A DNA stretch of 64,000 nucleotides from Planctomycetota bacterium (GCA_018242525.1 JAFEBS010000015.1:61203-125202), one strand, 5' to 3'. Positions 18,510 through 29,400 are shown, numbered from the stretch's first letter. Notes: generated from the sequence alone by a model not told the origin. Translations and numbers: made by a program.

Positions 18510-19616
18510 CTACGGCAGCGAAATTGTCCGCAGATCCTGCGAATTCCCGGCGGTGACCAGGATCACGGCGTGAGTATCGTTCAACTTGTCAAGTTGCGTC
18601 ACTTCCGTAAGTTCCTTGACCGTCTCGAACGGCTGACCGGCTGTGCCGCCACCGCCGACGGGCGTTGTCAGACCCTTGTTCTCGGCAATGTTTTCCGTGC
18701 TGATCTTCATGACACCCCGTGCGGAATTCGACATCAGCAGGAACGTTTTGCCGTCCTTCTGATAGGCGATCATGTCCAGCGGCTTGTTGCGGTTCCCGAG
18801 TTCGGCGACTGTGGTCCCCTTGGTCTTGGTGCCTGGCTTCAGGCTGTCAATCGGGAAGCGGACCAGCGGCGTACAGGTAAACCCGGCCAGCAGACTGGGT
18901 TCGCCGTTGATGTTCAGCGGAATAAAGGTGCGAATCGTGGCGTTGTCTTCGCTGCGAGCGTGCGCAGCATGATAGATTTCGACACTGGCACCGCCGACTC
19001 CGTCCGAGAACGGGAAGGGAATCTGATGTACGCTGGAGGGTGCTGCGGCCGCGGCCGTTCCCGACACGAAGACCTTTCCTTCGGCATAAGCCAGATCCGT
19101 AATCGATTCGTTCCGTGGATTCTGAGTGCGCCCGCCACGGGTCACCTCCTTGTCTTCGGGGGCATCGGGCAGCACCGCCTGCAGAAAGGGAATCTTCTTC
19201 AGCGAAACTTCCGTCAACTTGCCGGAATCGATCTGAATGATGGCGGCAGTGGCGTCCGCACCCTTCCCCTTGGCGACGGCGACAAAGACCCGGCCCGTCA
19301 TTGGATTCACCGCCAGGTCATTGATGGCGATGTTTTCGGCGGTGGTTCCCAGTGTTTCGGCAATCTTGAGGTTCAGACCAGTGATGTTGATGTTGGCGGC
19401 TCCCGCATCACCCTTGGTATCGCCCGTGCCGATCGCGAAGATTGCGGCACTTTTCGCGTCTCCGACAAACAGGATGCCGTCCGGACCAAACGCCAGCGCA
19501 CTGGCCGTCTTGATCGCCGGTGCCCCTTCCTTGAGTCCCCATTCCGCCGTCTGCCCGACCGACACGGACAACAGCCAACCAGCAATCGCGCAGGAAATGA
19601 TTCGTCGAGGTTGCAT
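18510..19616 (-). CDS. Secreted beta-propeller-like protein of unknown function
   Basis: A 368-residue protein with a signal peptide (about 1-22, cleaved near VGQTAEWG). The mature part has repeated short strands of the type seen in SMP-30/NHL propellers: ALAFGPDGILFVGDAKSAAI, INDLAVNPMTGRVFVAVAKG, ITDLAYAEGKVFVSGTA and DMIAYQKDGKTFLLMSNSA. No catalytic residues can be identified. The start at 19616 follows AAGGAG with good spacing; the open frame to 19739 lacks support. It may be a periplasmic binding or scaffold protein. Neighbouring genes give no functional context. Confidence 0.65.
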   Translation of the reverse strand: MQPRRIISCAIAGWLLSVSVGQTAEWGLKEGAPAIKTASALAFGPDGILFVGDAKSAAIFAIGTGDTKGDAGAANINITGLNLKIAETLGTTAENIAINDLAVNPMTGRVFVAVAKGKGADATAAIIQIDSGKLTEVSLKKIPFLQAVLPDAPEDKEVTRGGRTQNPRNESITDLAYAEGKVFVSGTAAAAAPSSVHQIPFPFSDGVGGASVEIYHAAHARSEDNATIRTFIPLNINGEPSLLAGFTCTPLVRFPIDSLKPGTKTKGTTVAELGNRNKPLDMIAYQKDGKTFLLMSNSARGVMKISTENIAENKGLTTPVGGGGTAGQPFETVKELTEVTQLDKLNDTHAVILVTAGNSQDLRTISLP

Positions 19617-19822
19617 GCGCCACTCCTTACTGCCAATTCGTGGTGCCCGCCGCTCACGACGCAAGCCGGGTTCCGGGGACCACAGTGACAACAGTATGCG
19701 AAGCGACAGGCACGTTGTGAACAGAAGACACCGACGCATTCAGGTTCTGCACAGGAACTGGCCGCGGTCGTTAAGGTGGATGTGGCACTCGCGTTTCACC
19801 TCTGAACCGGATTATACCCAAT

Positions 19823-19855
19823 AAAAAATGCCACGTTCGACGTCTCGAACGTGGC
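19823..19855 (-). terminator. Intrinsic terminator of the desaturase gene
   Basis: A perfect 11-base-pair stem (GCCACGTTCGA, loop CGTC, TCGAACGTGGC at 19830-19855) is followed on the minus strand by a run of T (the plus strand shows AAAAAA at 19824-19829). It lies 27 bases after the end of the desaturase gene. Confidence 0.9.
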
Positions 19856-19881
19856 CTGGACCAATCATCACAAAACTTGCT

Positions 19882-20874
19882 TTAGACGGCTGTGGAGACG
19901 CTGGATTCCACGTCTGTATCCGCTTCTTCGTCAGCAGGCGCACGCCCGGTCGTCTTCATCGGAATTCGGTCATTGACATCGTACGCCAGTCGGCAGAACC
20001 GCAATGCCTTGATCGCCCACCAGGTGGGATCCAGTTCCCACCACTGATGACCGGCGGGTGCCACAGCGGGATGCGCGTGATGATTGTTGTGCCAGCCTTC
20101 GCCGTACGCCCAGATTGCCACCCACCACAGGTTACGGCTTTCGTCGCGGACGTCGTAGTTCCGATAACCCCACAGGTGAGTTGCTGAATTCACGCACCAT
20201 GTGCCGTGGTAAACCATCACCATCCGGACACACAGGCCCCACAGCAGCATCGGCATGCCGCCAATTGCGTACAGGACCACGCCCGACAGGACCAGCCACA
20301 GGAAGTAGGTCTTTTCGAAGAACTGCAACATCGGATCGTTCATCAGATCCGGGGTATACTTCTTGAACAACGCCGCCTGCTGAGCTGGAGTCCGCTTGAC
20401 GAACAGCCATGTCAGGTGACCCCAGATGGCGCTGATCAGCGGTGAATGCGGATCACCCTCCTGATCGGACCGTTGATGATGCAACCGGTGAGTGGCTGCC
20501 CAAACCAGCGGAGACCCTTCTCCAGACAGAGATCCCGCCAGAAGTGTGACGAAACGCGCGGGAGCAACCAGTTTCAACGACTTGTGAGACAGGAAGCGAT
20601 GATACCCCAGGCAGATACCGATGCTGGCGGTAAACCAGTGCAGCACGACCGCCGTGGCCAGCGAAACCCAGTTGAAATAAAATGGAGCCGCAATCGCTCC
20701 GGCATGCATCGCAACCATCCACCCGAACACGATCCAGTCGATGTTGTTCCATCGCAGGCGATCGGGCAACCAGGGAGCCCAGACAGGTTCAGGAGTATTG
20801 GATGAGGTCGCTGCCGGCTCGACCGGACGAGTGACGTGTTTACGACCGCGGCGGGACGGAGTGGAAATGGACAT
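19882..20874 (-). CDS. Fatty acid desaturase (acyl-CoA delta-9 type)
   Basis: A 330-residue integral membrane di-iron enzyme that introduces a double bond into fatty acyl chains. All three histidine boxes are present: HRFLSH, HRLHHQ and HNNHHAHP. Hydrophobic segments lie in pairs around them (IDWIVFGWMVAMHAGAIAAP, YFLWLVLSGVVLYAIGGMPM). This pattern matches the membrane desaturases that act on acyl-CoA or phospholipid acyl groups. Start taken at 20874; the open frame upstream to 20958 has no signal. A strong intrinsic terminator follows the gene, so it is monocistronic. Role: probably membrane fluidity. Confidence 0.92.
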   Translation of the reverse strand: MSISTPSRRGRKHVTRPVEPAATSSNTPEPVWAPWLPDRLRWNNIDWIVFGWMVAMHAGAIAAPFYFNWVSLATAVVLHWFTASIGICLGYHRFLSHKSLKLVAPARFVTLLAGSLSGEGSPLVWAATHRLHHQRSDQEGDPHSPLISAIWGHLTWLFVKRTPAQQAALFKKYTPDLMNDPMLQFFEKTYFLWLVLSGVVLYAIGGMPMLLWGLCVRMVMVYHGTWCVNSATHLWGYRNYDVRDESRNLWWVAIWAYGEGWHNNHHAHPAVAPAGHQWWELDPTWWAIKALRFCRLAYDVNDRIPMKTTGRAPADEEADTDVESSVSTAV

Positions 20875-20958
20875 GGGATTCCAATCTTTGGCAAAATTCC
20901 CTGAAACACGCCGAAGCAGGTCCATTGCTTCGCACCAGGCCACCCGGCGAATCGCCAA

Positions 20959-21238
20959 GGTGCCCGGTCAGGTGAACTTTATCCAAAGATCGGGAATTGA
21001 GTGTCATCCGTCCGTCATGTCTCTGTCAAACTTTTGTCAACGTTGTAAGTTGTTTCTGTGAAGAACATTGCGTTGTTATTTCTGGGATCGCTCTCAGCTT
21101 TGACACTGCTCGAAACTGGACATTTCCATGCATCCGGGGTCAGGTCGATTCACAGCACCAGTTTCGCGGCTGAACCACGGCTGACTGTGGGTCAGGTTGA
21201 CCGACTCGTTCGGCCCTGATGGCATCCCCCAATTCGCC
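20959..21238. other. Intergenic region upstream of the desaturase
   Basis: About 280 bases with no gene seen. The part next to 20874 should hold the leftward desaturase promoter. It includes an AT-richer stretch (about 21000-21080), but no clear promoter motifs or RNA structure. Confidence 0.35.
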
Positions 21239-21311
21239 AGAGCGTCAGGATTAACCCGGGATGTCATCGGTGCCGCGATTGAAGTGCATCGTGACATGAC
21301 CTGCCTCGCTG
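21239..21311 (+). pseudogene. Remnant of a GxxExxY-family gene
   Basis: One frame reads LTRDVIGAAIEVHRDM, which is the characteristic N-terminal motif of GxxExxY proteins (PDDEXK-like family, normally about 125 residues, continuing with GPGLLES and a later Tyr). The match stops after HRDM, and the following sequence is unrelated. It is a short relic only. Confidence 0.5.
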
Positions 21312-21446
21312 ACGCTTCGAGTGACATGGTGGCGGTGGCATGAATCCTTTACTTACGGCGACATCGGGCTTTCGGCCCGCCGATACGACGCGTACACTGA
21401 TGGAGTCTTCGATTCCCGCCAGAATCACCCGCCGTATCACGTTGTC

Positions 21447-23744
21447 ATGCTTTTCGGATCGCAATTCCACCGAGCTTCCTTTTCCTCAAGCCTGATGGGC
21501 CTGGTGTTCGCGGTCTGCGCGCTGGCGACCTGGTGCGACGCGGCAGAGATTTCGTTTCGGAACGATGTCATGCCCGTCTTGTCAAAGTCGGGTTGCAACC
21601 TGGGAACCTGTCACGGCAATGCACGTGGCAAGGGGGGATTTCAGATCTCGCTGCGTGGACAAGATCCTGCAGGGGATTATGTCGTGTTGACGCGCGACTG
21701 GCTCGGTCGCCGGACGAATCCCAGCCGACCCGACGAAAGCCTGCTCCTGTTGAAACCAACGATGCAGGTGGCCCACGAGGGGGGACGACGATTTGAGATC
21801 GGCTCGTCCGAGTATCAGATCCTGCGAGATTGGATTGCCGCGGGGACTCCGGAAGATTCGAAAACGTCACCCCTCCTGAAATCCCTCGTCGTCACGCCAC
21901 GCGAGCTGTTTTTGGAACCCGATCCTGCAAGCCAATGGAAATCACAACTGACGGTTGCAGCCACGTTTTCGGATGGTTCCCGGCGTGATGTTACAGAACG
22001 GGTTGTCTATGAACTGTCGCGGCCGATTGCCGAGGTATCGCCGAACGGGTTGGTGAACGGACTGCAGTCGGGTGAAACGACGGTCCTGGTTCGATTTCAA
22101 CATCTGCAGGTGCCCGTCCGGCTGGCATTTCTGGAACCGCGGTCCAACTTCCAGTGGACGGTGCCGGAACCCGCCAACGTGATCGATCAGCAGGTTCATG
22201 CCAAATTGAAACGACTGCGCATGCTGCCATCGCCGGTCTGCGACGACGCCACGTTCGTCCGACGGATCCACCTGGACCTGCTGGGGATCCTGCCAACGGC
22301 GGCGGAAGCTCGGACATTTGTCGCAGACAGATCGCTCGATAAGCGGGCGCGTCTGATTGACGAATTGCTGCAGCGGCCGGAATTCGCCGACTGGTGGGCT
22401 CTCAAGTGGGCCGACTTGCTGCGGATCGAAGAAAAGACGCTGGACCGCAAAGGGGTCGAAAACTTTCATGGGTGGCTGCGGGATGCCTTCGCCACCAACA
22501 AGCCGCTCGACACGCTGGTGCAGGAAATCATCGCCGCGCGCGGCAGTACGTACGAAGTGCCACCCGCCAATTTCTATCGGGCGCTGCGAACTTCCTTTGA
22601 ACGGTCGGAAGCGGTTGGTCAATTGTTCCTGGGGGCGCGGCTGCAGTGTGCCAAGTGCCATAACCATCCGTTTGACCGCTGGACACAGGACGACTACTAC
22701 AGTTGGGCCAGCGTCTTCGCCGCAGTCGACTACAAGATCCTGGAGAACAATCGCCGCGACACCAATGATCAGCATGAATTTGATGGTGAGCAGATCGTGG
22801 TTCATGGAGTCACGAATGCCGTCAAGGATCCCCGTTCGGGCAAACCCCGGCCACCTGGTTTTCTGGGTGACAAGCAGAACCGCGGTGCACAAGACGAAAT
22901 CCTTCAATCACTGTCGACATGGATGACCTCGAACGACCGGTTTGTTGAGGTGCTGGCCAATCGAACCTGGCAGCAGGTGATCGGTCGTGGAATCGTGGAT
23001 CCGGTTGATGATTTCCGAGCGACCAATCCCCCCAGTAACCCCGAGTTGCTGGCGGAGCTTGTCCAATACTTGCGTGGTACCGGTTCACCAGCAACCCATG
23101 GTCAACGGGGGCTGCCAGGCAATCCGCGGCCGGCCTTCAGCCTGCGGCACCTGCTGCGTTTGATTCTGAATTCCCAGACATACCAGGCCACCTCCGAACC
23201 CAACGACACGAATCGCGAGGACGAGGCCAATTTCAGTCATACTCAAGTCCGTCGTCATTCGGCCGAACAGTTGCTGGACACCATCAGTCAGGTCCTGGAT
23301 GTGCCACTGAAGTTCAGCGGCTATCCGACCGGCCCGCGCGCGGCACAGTTGCCAGGGGTGCGCGTCCTGCGGCGACGTGAAGGGAGTCCGACCAAGGCGG
23401 ATCTGTTCCTGACGGCTTTCGGCAAGCCACCCCGCCTGCAGTCGTGTGATTGCGAACGTTCGGACGAAACCACGCTGACTCAAACCTTTCAAATGGTCAG
23501 CGGCGAACTGGTGAACCAGATGTTGGCGGAACCAGGCAATCGGATCGGATCTCTGGCCAACAGTGAACGCACTACGGAGGACGTGGTGCAGGAATTGTAC
23601 TGGACAATCCTGACTCGTTCCCCGACCGAAGATGAGTTGAACCAGACCAGCCGCTACATCACGGAACGGTCCTCGCGCCGGAAGGCTCTGGAAGACGTGA
23701 CCTGGGGCCTGTTGAACTCACACGAATTCCTGCTGCGACGCTGA
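21447..23744 (+). CDS. Secreted planctomycete PSCyt / DUF1549-DUF1553 protein
   Basis: A 765-residue exported protein. After a signal peptide (ending CDAAEISF) comes a cytochrome-like region with GCNLGTCHGNARGKGGFQ, where CxxxxCH replaces a normal haem motif, then a bacterial Ig-like segment (about 170-250). DUF1549 (about 265-470) has IDQQVHAKLKRL, RRIHLDLLGILPT and the CAKCHNHPFDRW motif, a CxxCH that may bind haem or metal. DUF1553 (about 490-760) has NRTWQQVIGRGIVDPVDDFR. These proteins are abundant in planctomycetes, always with a DUF1501 partner, as here 14 bases downstream. Their biochemical role is unknown; links to polysaccharide breakdown or electron transfer are proposed. The ATG at 21447 is chosen because the signal peptide begins there. 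Confidence 0.9.
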   Translation: MLFGSQFHRASFSSSLMGLVFAVCALATWCDAAEISFRNDVMPVLSKSGCNLGTCHGNARGKGGFQISLRGQDPAGDYVVLTRDWLGRRTNPSRPDESLLLLKPTMQVAHEGGRRFEIGSSEYQILRDWIAAGTPEDSKTSPLLKSLVVTPRELFLEPDPASQWKSQLTVAATFSDGSRRDVTERVVYELSRPIAEVSPNGLVNGLQSGETTVLVRFQHLQVPVRLAFLEPRSNFQWTVPEPANVIDQQVHAKLKRLRMLPSPVCDDATFVRRIHLDLLGILPTAAEARTFVADRSLDKRARLIDELLQRPEFADWWALKWADLLRIEEKTLDRKGVENFHGWLRDAFATNKPLDTLVQEIIAARGSTYEVPPANFYRALRTSFERSEAVGQLFLGARLQCAKCHNHPFDRWTQDDYYSWASVFAAVDYKILENNRRDTNDQHEFDGEQIVVHGVTNAVKDPRSGKPRPPGFLGDKQNRGAQDEILQSLSTWMTSNDRFVEVLANRTWQQVIGRGIVDPVDDFRATNPPSNPELLAELVQYLRGTGSPATHGQRGLPGNPRPAFSLRHLLRLILNSQTYQATSEPNDTNREDEANFSHTQVRRHSAEQLLDTISQVLDVPLKFSGYPTGPRAAQLPGVRVLRRREGSPTKADLFLTAFGKPPRLQSCDCERSDETTLTQTFQMVSGELVNQMLAEPGNRIGSLANSERTTEDVVQELYWTILTRSPTEDELNQTSRYITERSSRRKALEDVTWGLLNSHEFLLRR

Positions 23745-23758
23745 ACGGGAGACGCTGG

Positions 23759-25120
23759 ATGAACGCCAACTTGATCTCCCGACGCAAAGCCCTGTCCATC
23801 GGTGGCCTGGGAATGCTGGGTGTGACGCTGCCCAAACTGCTCCAGGCCAAGGAAACTGCAGGCCGTCCGGGTCGCGCCAAGTCGGTCATATTCCTGTACC
23901 AGTTTGGCGGACCCAGTCACCTGGACACGTTTGATCCCAAGCCGGATGCGCCGGATGGGGTGCGCAGCCATTTCGGCGTCATCGACACCTCGGCCCGCGG
24001 GATTCGCATCTGCGATCAGTTGCCGAAGATGGCCAGTGTGATGAACGAAGTGACGCTGGTCCGAACCGTGTATCACACGATGAAAAACCACAATTCCGCC
24101 GCCTATTACGCGCTGACCGGCCACGCACCGCCGCTGGACGACATCCGCCTGCGGGATACGCTGGATCTGTTCCCCGCTTATGGTTCGGTGGTCGATCAAC
24201 TGTCTCCCGTTTCCAACGGAATGCCGACGTTTGTGGCGTATCCACACGTCCTGCGCGATGGCGAGATTACTCCGGGCCAGCACGCCAGCTTCCTGGGCAA
24301 AGCCCATGATCCGCTGCTGGTGACTTCCGATCCCAACGACGCCGGGTTCTCGCTGCCGGAACTGAGCCTGCCGAGCGGAGTCACCACGGACCGGTTGCAG
24401 AACCGGCGCGAGATTCAGCAGTTGATCAACCGCCAGACGCGGATCAACGAGTATTCTGCCACGGCCCGCGGTCTGGATGCCTATTACGACAAAACCCTGT
24501 CGATGTTGAATTCCTCGCGCGTGCGCGAAGCGTTCAATCTGTCCGCGGAACCGGCTTCCATCCGTGATCGATACGGTCGCACGACGTACGGACAAAGCTG
24601 CCTGCTGGCCCGCCGACTTGTGGAGTCCGGGGTCAAGTTCGTGAATGTCTATTTCTCGAATAACATCGGTGGTCGGACAACGTCGGGGGGCTGGGATACT
24701 CACGGGTTCGACAATACCCGGATGTATCCGATCCTGCGCGATTACCAATTGCCCGTGACAGACCAGACATTGCCGACATTGATCCTGGACCTTAAAGAAC
24801 GGGGTCTGCTGGACGAAACATTGATTGTCTGGATGGGCGAGTTCGGGCGAACTCCCAAGATCAATGACAACATCAGCCGCGACCACTGGCCTCAATGTTA
24901 TACGGTCCTGCTGGCAGGCGGCGGAGCCCCGCGGGGATTTGTGTACGGCACGTCCGACAAGAATGCGGCCTATCCCGACAAGGATCCCGTCGTGCTGGAC
25001 GACCTGACCGCGACGGTTTTTTCCCTGCTGGGGATCGACCCGCATACCGAAGTCCGCGACAAGCTGAACCGGCCATTGCCAGTTTCCGCTGGCAAGATCA
25101 TCACCGGTCTGATGGCCTGA
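23759..25120 (+). CDS. DUF1501 protein with Tat-type signal
   Basis: A 453-residue protein of the DUF1501 family (alkaline-phosphatase-like superfamily fold). The N-terminus has a twin-arginine type signal (SRRKALSIGGLGMLG). Family signatures are SVIFLYQFGGPSHLDTFDPK, TSGGWDTHGFD, and the metal-site region VWMGEFGRTPKIND followed by GRDHWPQCYTVLLAGGG-like sequence. The gene is 14 bases after the DUF1549 gene and certainly in the same operon; the two are nearly always paired in planctomycetes. Function of the pair is not established. Length and motifs look complete. Confidence 0.9.
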   Translation: MNANLISRRKALSIGGLGMLGVTLPKLLQAKETAGRPGRAKSVIFLYQFGGPSHLDTFDPKPDAPDGVRSHFGVIDTSARGIRICDQLPKMASVMNEVTLVRTVYHTMKNHNSAAYYALTGHAPPLDDIRLRDTLDLFPAYGSVVDQLSPVSNGMPTFVAYPHVLRDGEITPGQHASFLGKAHDPLLVTSDPNDAGFSLPELSLPSGVTTDRLQNRREIQQLINRQTRINEYSATARGLDAYYDKTLSMLNSSRVREAFNLSAEPASIRDRYGRTTYGQSCLLARRLVESGVKFVNVYFSNNIGGRTTSGGWDTHGFDNTRMYPILRDYQLPVTDQTLPTLILDLKERGLLDETLIVWMGEFGRTPKINDNISRDHWPQCYTVLLAGGGAPRGFVYGTSDKNAAYPDKDPVVLDDLTATVFSLLGIDPHTEVRDKLNRPLPVSAGKIITGLMA

Positions 25121-25133
25121 AGCGACTTGCCCT

Positions 25134-25388
25134 GTGCGGAACTCGTCGGAAAGCACCTGTTTTGCGATTGGATTGGACGACACTGCCGGAACAGATGTTT
25201 TTGCCGGCGATGACCTGGGCCTGCTGGGTTTGTCAGCCGAAGACATCCTGGAACGAGATCGGTTTGTTATTGACGAACTGCGTCGACACCAGGTGCCCAC
25301 AGTGATGCTGCTGGGTGGCGGATACACGTCTGAGAGCCATCGGCTCGTGGCCACGTCTGTTGCAGCGATCCTGGAAAAGCACCGTTGA
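25134..25388 (+). pseudogene. C-terminal remnant of a histone-deacetylase-family gene
   Basis: The 84-residue frame matches only the C-terminal part of the HDAC/AcuC superfamily: AGTDVFAGDDLGLLGLSAED, then ERDRFVIDELRRHQVPTVML and LGGGYTSESH, which hold the family's final active-site-proximal Asp and GGGY loop. The usual 220-residue N-terminal part with the zinc-binding histidines is missing; the preceding bases belong to the DUF1501 gene's 3' end. It is therefore a 5'-deleted relic and would not be active. Confidence 0.72.
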
Positions 25389-25394
25389 TCGGCC

Positions 25395-26420
25395 TTAATC
25401 CGTCAACATCTCCATTCGTCGCTGGAGTTCATTCAGTCGCCTCTGGACAGCAATCTGATCGGCAAACGTCCTGCGATCCAAGTACAGCCATTCCAGCCAC
25501 GTCCAACCGCTCAGCAGGACTCCGCTGCGATTGAGTGCGTCGACCAGTGTCAGTTCGCGGATCGTCAGTGGCCGCAGCTTCTGGTATTCGTTGAGCGCGA
25601 ATTCCCATTCCGATCGATTGTCACCCACCAGACTGCCGATCAGCCGTGCCAGGTCGCTGGTCACGTTTTCCCTGCGACACGCGGAAGGATCAATTAATCC
25701 CGTCAGCTCATCCTGACGAAACAGCAGGTGATCGTGCCAGACGTCCCTCAGGCAGGGTTGCAACCGGACTTCCGTCTCACAGACGCGAAGTAATTGATCA
25801 TGAATCTGCCGCTGTCCTCGTCGAAACAGGCTTAGAATTCGGACTGCCGTGTCGCGAATTGGCGACGGGTTCGCCTGCGAGAGCGAGTTTTCAATCGAAC
25901 GAAGACGAGCTTCATTGGCATGGTCCAGAACGCCAAGCCGTTCGGCCACTGCGGGGCTGGGTGCCGATGCCTGACTGCCAAACCAGGCGGCAACGTCATG
26001 CTCGGGCCGATGCACTTCCGCAGCCAGATGCCACTGTCCGAGAGCGACCATCGCCGCTCGCAGGCGGTCCCGAGTTGGCCGGTCATGAAAATCGGCCGTA
26101 CCGGGCAGCCACGGTTCCAATTGCCAGTCGCGTCCGGCATCGCGGATCAATGTCGAACCATGGCGACCGGTCAACGGCACCGCCACAAATGGCAAACCGG
26201 TGTGTCCCAGATCTTCGAGCAACCGATGCAGGCCAAGAATTCGCGATCGGGACAACCCGGCCCCCGGCCAGCACCGTAAGGCGAAATCGCCCTGCTCGGT
26301 GACGACCCGCCAGATTGAGGCTCCGCTAAACCCACCACGATTCTCCAGCGGGGCAACTCGCAGCGGAGAGACTCGCGGTTCGTACTGGACAAGAATCCGG
26401 CGGCAGACTTCGTCGATCAC
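25395..26420 (-). CDS. Aminoglycoside phosphotransferase / choline-kinase-like protein
   Basis: A 341-residue kinase-fold protein. It has an N-lobe (ENRGGFSGASIWRVVTEQGDF) and an APH-type catalytic segment, VWHDHLLFRQDELTGLIDPS, containing the catalytic Asp and the metal-binding Asp. Such enzymes phosphorylate small molecules including aminoglycosides, choline and sugars; substrate cannot be told. The GTG start at 26420 overlaps the TGA of the RND pump gene as GTGA, so translation is coupled to the efflux operon, an unusual partnership. The open frame upstream to 26963 is antisense-type overlap with the pump gene and not used. Confidence 0.78.
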   Translation of the reverse strand: MIDEVCRRILVQYEPRVSPLRVAPLENRGGFSGASIWRVVTEQGDFALRCWPGAGLSRSRILGLHRLLEDLGHTGLPFVAVPLTGRHGSTLIRDAGRDWQLEPWLPGTADFHDRPTRDRLRAAMVALGQWHLAAEVHRPEHDVAAWFGSQASAPSPAVAERLGVLDHANEARLRSIENSLSQANPSPIRDTAVRILSLFRRGQRQIHDQLLRVCETEVRLQPCLRDVWHDHLLFRQDELTGLIDPSACRRENVTSDLARLIGSLVGDNRSEWEFALNEYQKLRPLTIRELTLVDALNRSGVLLSGWTWLEWLYLDRRTFADQIAVQRRLNELQRRMEMLTD

Positions 26421-29400
26421 GCAACATCTTCCACGGACTTGTGCGGCGGGGCAAACCACGGGTAGATCGTCGGCAACACCAATGTGGTCAACAGCGTCGA
26501 TGTAATCAATCCTCCGATCACGACCGAGGCCAGTGGACGTTGTAATTCCGCTCCGGCCGTCGTGGAAAGGGCCATCGGAAGGAATCCCAGGCTGGCGACC
26601 ATGGCCGTCATCAATACGGGTCTTAATCGGACCATGGCCGCTTCTTCGGCAGCGGCGCGTGGTGTCTGACCCTCTTCCCGCAGATGCTCGGCAGCACTGA
26701 CCCAGACCAGTCCATTTAAGACTGCCACTCCGAACAAGGCGATGAAGCCAACGCCGGCGGAGATGCTGAACGGCATGCCGCGCAGTGCCAGGGCGAAGAC
26801 TCCACCCGACGCCGCGATCGGGACGGCGGTGAAGATCAATGCGGCCAGACGCGAGGAATGGAAAGTCGTATGCAGCAACAGGAAGATCAGCAGCAGCACC
26901 ACCGGGGTGACCAGAGCCAGACGCAGGCTGGCCGATTGCAGGTTCTCGAAATCCCCGCCCCACTTGATTTCATAACCGGCCGGCAACGGAACCTCCCGGG
27001 CGAGCCTGCGCTGTGCCTCCTGCACAAAACTCGCGACATCGCGACCACGGACATTGGACGAAATGTACGTTCGTCGTCGCGTCGCTTCATGTTCGATGCT
27101 CGGCGGCGTCTCTTCCACGATGACACTGGCGAGTTCCCCCAGAGGAATTTGACGACCATCGGCGGCTGACACCGGGATCTGCTCCAATCGGGACACGTCC
27201 GCGCGCCACGCCAGTGGAATTCGAACCGTGATTGGGAATCGCATCTTGCCGTCAAATACGAGTCCAGCGCGACGCCCCCCCAGGGCTGCGACGGTTTCCA
27301 TGACTCGCGCGGCATCGATCCCGTAGCGCGCCAGGGCGTCCGGACGAACCTCGATCCGGACCGTGGGAAGATCCGCCTGGTGCTCGGCCTTCACGTCGGC
27401 AGAACCGGGGATCGTATGCAGGATTCGTTCAATCTTTTTTCCCAGGTGAGCGATCGTCGCCAGGTCTTCGCCATAGAGCAGCACGGCCACGTCCGCCTTC
27501 ACTCCGGCGACCAGTTCGTCCACGCGCATCTCGATCGGCTGCGTGAATCCGAAGATGACTCCGGGGACATTGTCCGACAAGAGCTTCTTCATCTCCTTGA
27601 TCAGTTCATCGCGCGACTTGTGTTTGGGCCATTGCTCATGCGGTTTCAGCAGGACCCACAGGTCGGTCTGCTGGACACCCATAATGTCGTTCGCGATTTC
27701 CGGACGCCCTGTCTTGCAGAAGGCGGTTTTCACTTCCGGCAGCGTCAGCATCAGGGATTCCACCTGTTTTCCCATGGGGATCGCGTCTTCCAGCGTGGCA
27801 CTGGGCAGGCGATTCAATTCGATCAGCAAATCTCCCTCGTCCAGCCGCGGCATGAATTCGGCACCCAGTTGCAGGGCGACCGGAACGCTGCAGGCGAAGA
27901 CCGCAAATGCGATTGAGACCGTGATGATGGGGTGAGCCACCACGCGATGCACCATCGGGTGATAGATGCGATGCAGCATGCGGATCAGCCAGATTTCCTT
28001 TTCTTCCATCTTCTTGGGCAGAGCCAGCGATGCGAGGGCCGGCATCAGGGTCAGCGACAAGACCAGTGAGCCTGCCAGGGCGAACAGCACCGTCAGGGCC
28101 ATGGGGCGGAACAGCTTCCCCTCTGAACCCTGCAGGGCCAGCAGCGGGACATAAACGATCGCCACGATCAATTCCCCGAACATGGTTGGCTTGCGAACCT
28201 CGACCGCCGCGTCACGGATGACGTCATCGTGCGGTCGGCCGTCGCGATTGAGTGAAATGCGGCGGACACAGTTTTCGACCATGATCACGGAACTGTCGAC
28301 GATCAGCCCGAAGTCGATCGCCCCCAGGCTCATCAGGCTGGCGCTGACACCCGTCAACCACATCATGTTGGCGGCGAACAGCATCGACAGCGGAATGGCG
28401 AGCGCCACAATAATTCCGGCCCGCAGGCTGCCCAGCATGATCAACAGCACAATGATGACGAGGATGCCCCCTTCCAGCAGATTCTTTTCGACGGTGTGCA
28501 GGGTCCGTTCAATCAGATCCGCGCGGTCATAAATGACCTCGATCTTGACCCCCTGGGGAAGTGTCTCGTTGATCTCCTCCAGTCGGGCCTTGGCGGCGTG
28601 GACAACCTCGCGCGAGTTCGCCCCGAACAGCATCATGACCATGCCGGTGACCGCTTCGCCCTTGCCATCCCGCGTCACCGCCCCCTGCCGGGTCATCGGT
28701 TCGATGCTGACATCGGCCACGTCACGGATCAGGACCGGTGTCCCGTTCCTGGCCGCCCGAATGACAACATTCTGAATGTCATCGACCGATGTCAGCAACG
28801 CCTGCCCGCGAATGAACCGTTGTTCATCGTGATGTTCGACATACCCGCCACCGGCGGTTGAGTTATTCGATTCCAGTGCCGCGAACACTTCCGTCAGCGA
28901 GACTTCGAAGCTGGCCAGCCGATCCGGGTCGGGCCGGACCTGATACGACTTGTAGTATCCACCGTGTGAATTGACTTCGGTCACTCCCGGGACCTGGCGG
29001 AGTCTCGGCGAAATCTGCCATTCTAGGATCGTGCGGAGTTCCATCGACGTCAGATGGTCGGCTGTCACCTGAAACTGCAGGATTTCGCCAAGCGCCGTGG
29101 TGAGGGGATTGAGGCGTGGAGTCCCGTAGCCCGGCGGAATTTTTTCGGCCGCATCGGCCAGTCGTTCCTGAACCAGTTGCCGTGCGCGATAGATGTCTGT
29201 CCCTTCATGAAATACGACGGTGACCAGCGAGATCCCAAGTCGCGAGATACTGCGGATCTCTTCGACGTTTGGCAGGCCACTCATCGTCATTTCGACGGGA
29301 TACGTGACGTACTGCTCGACTTCCAGGGGTGACAGCGCCCCGGCGTCGGTGACAATCTGGATCTGCACATTGGTCAGGTCGGGAACGGCATCGATCGGCA

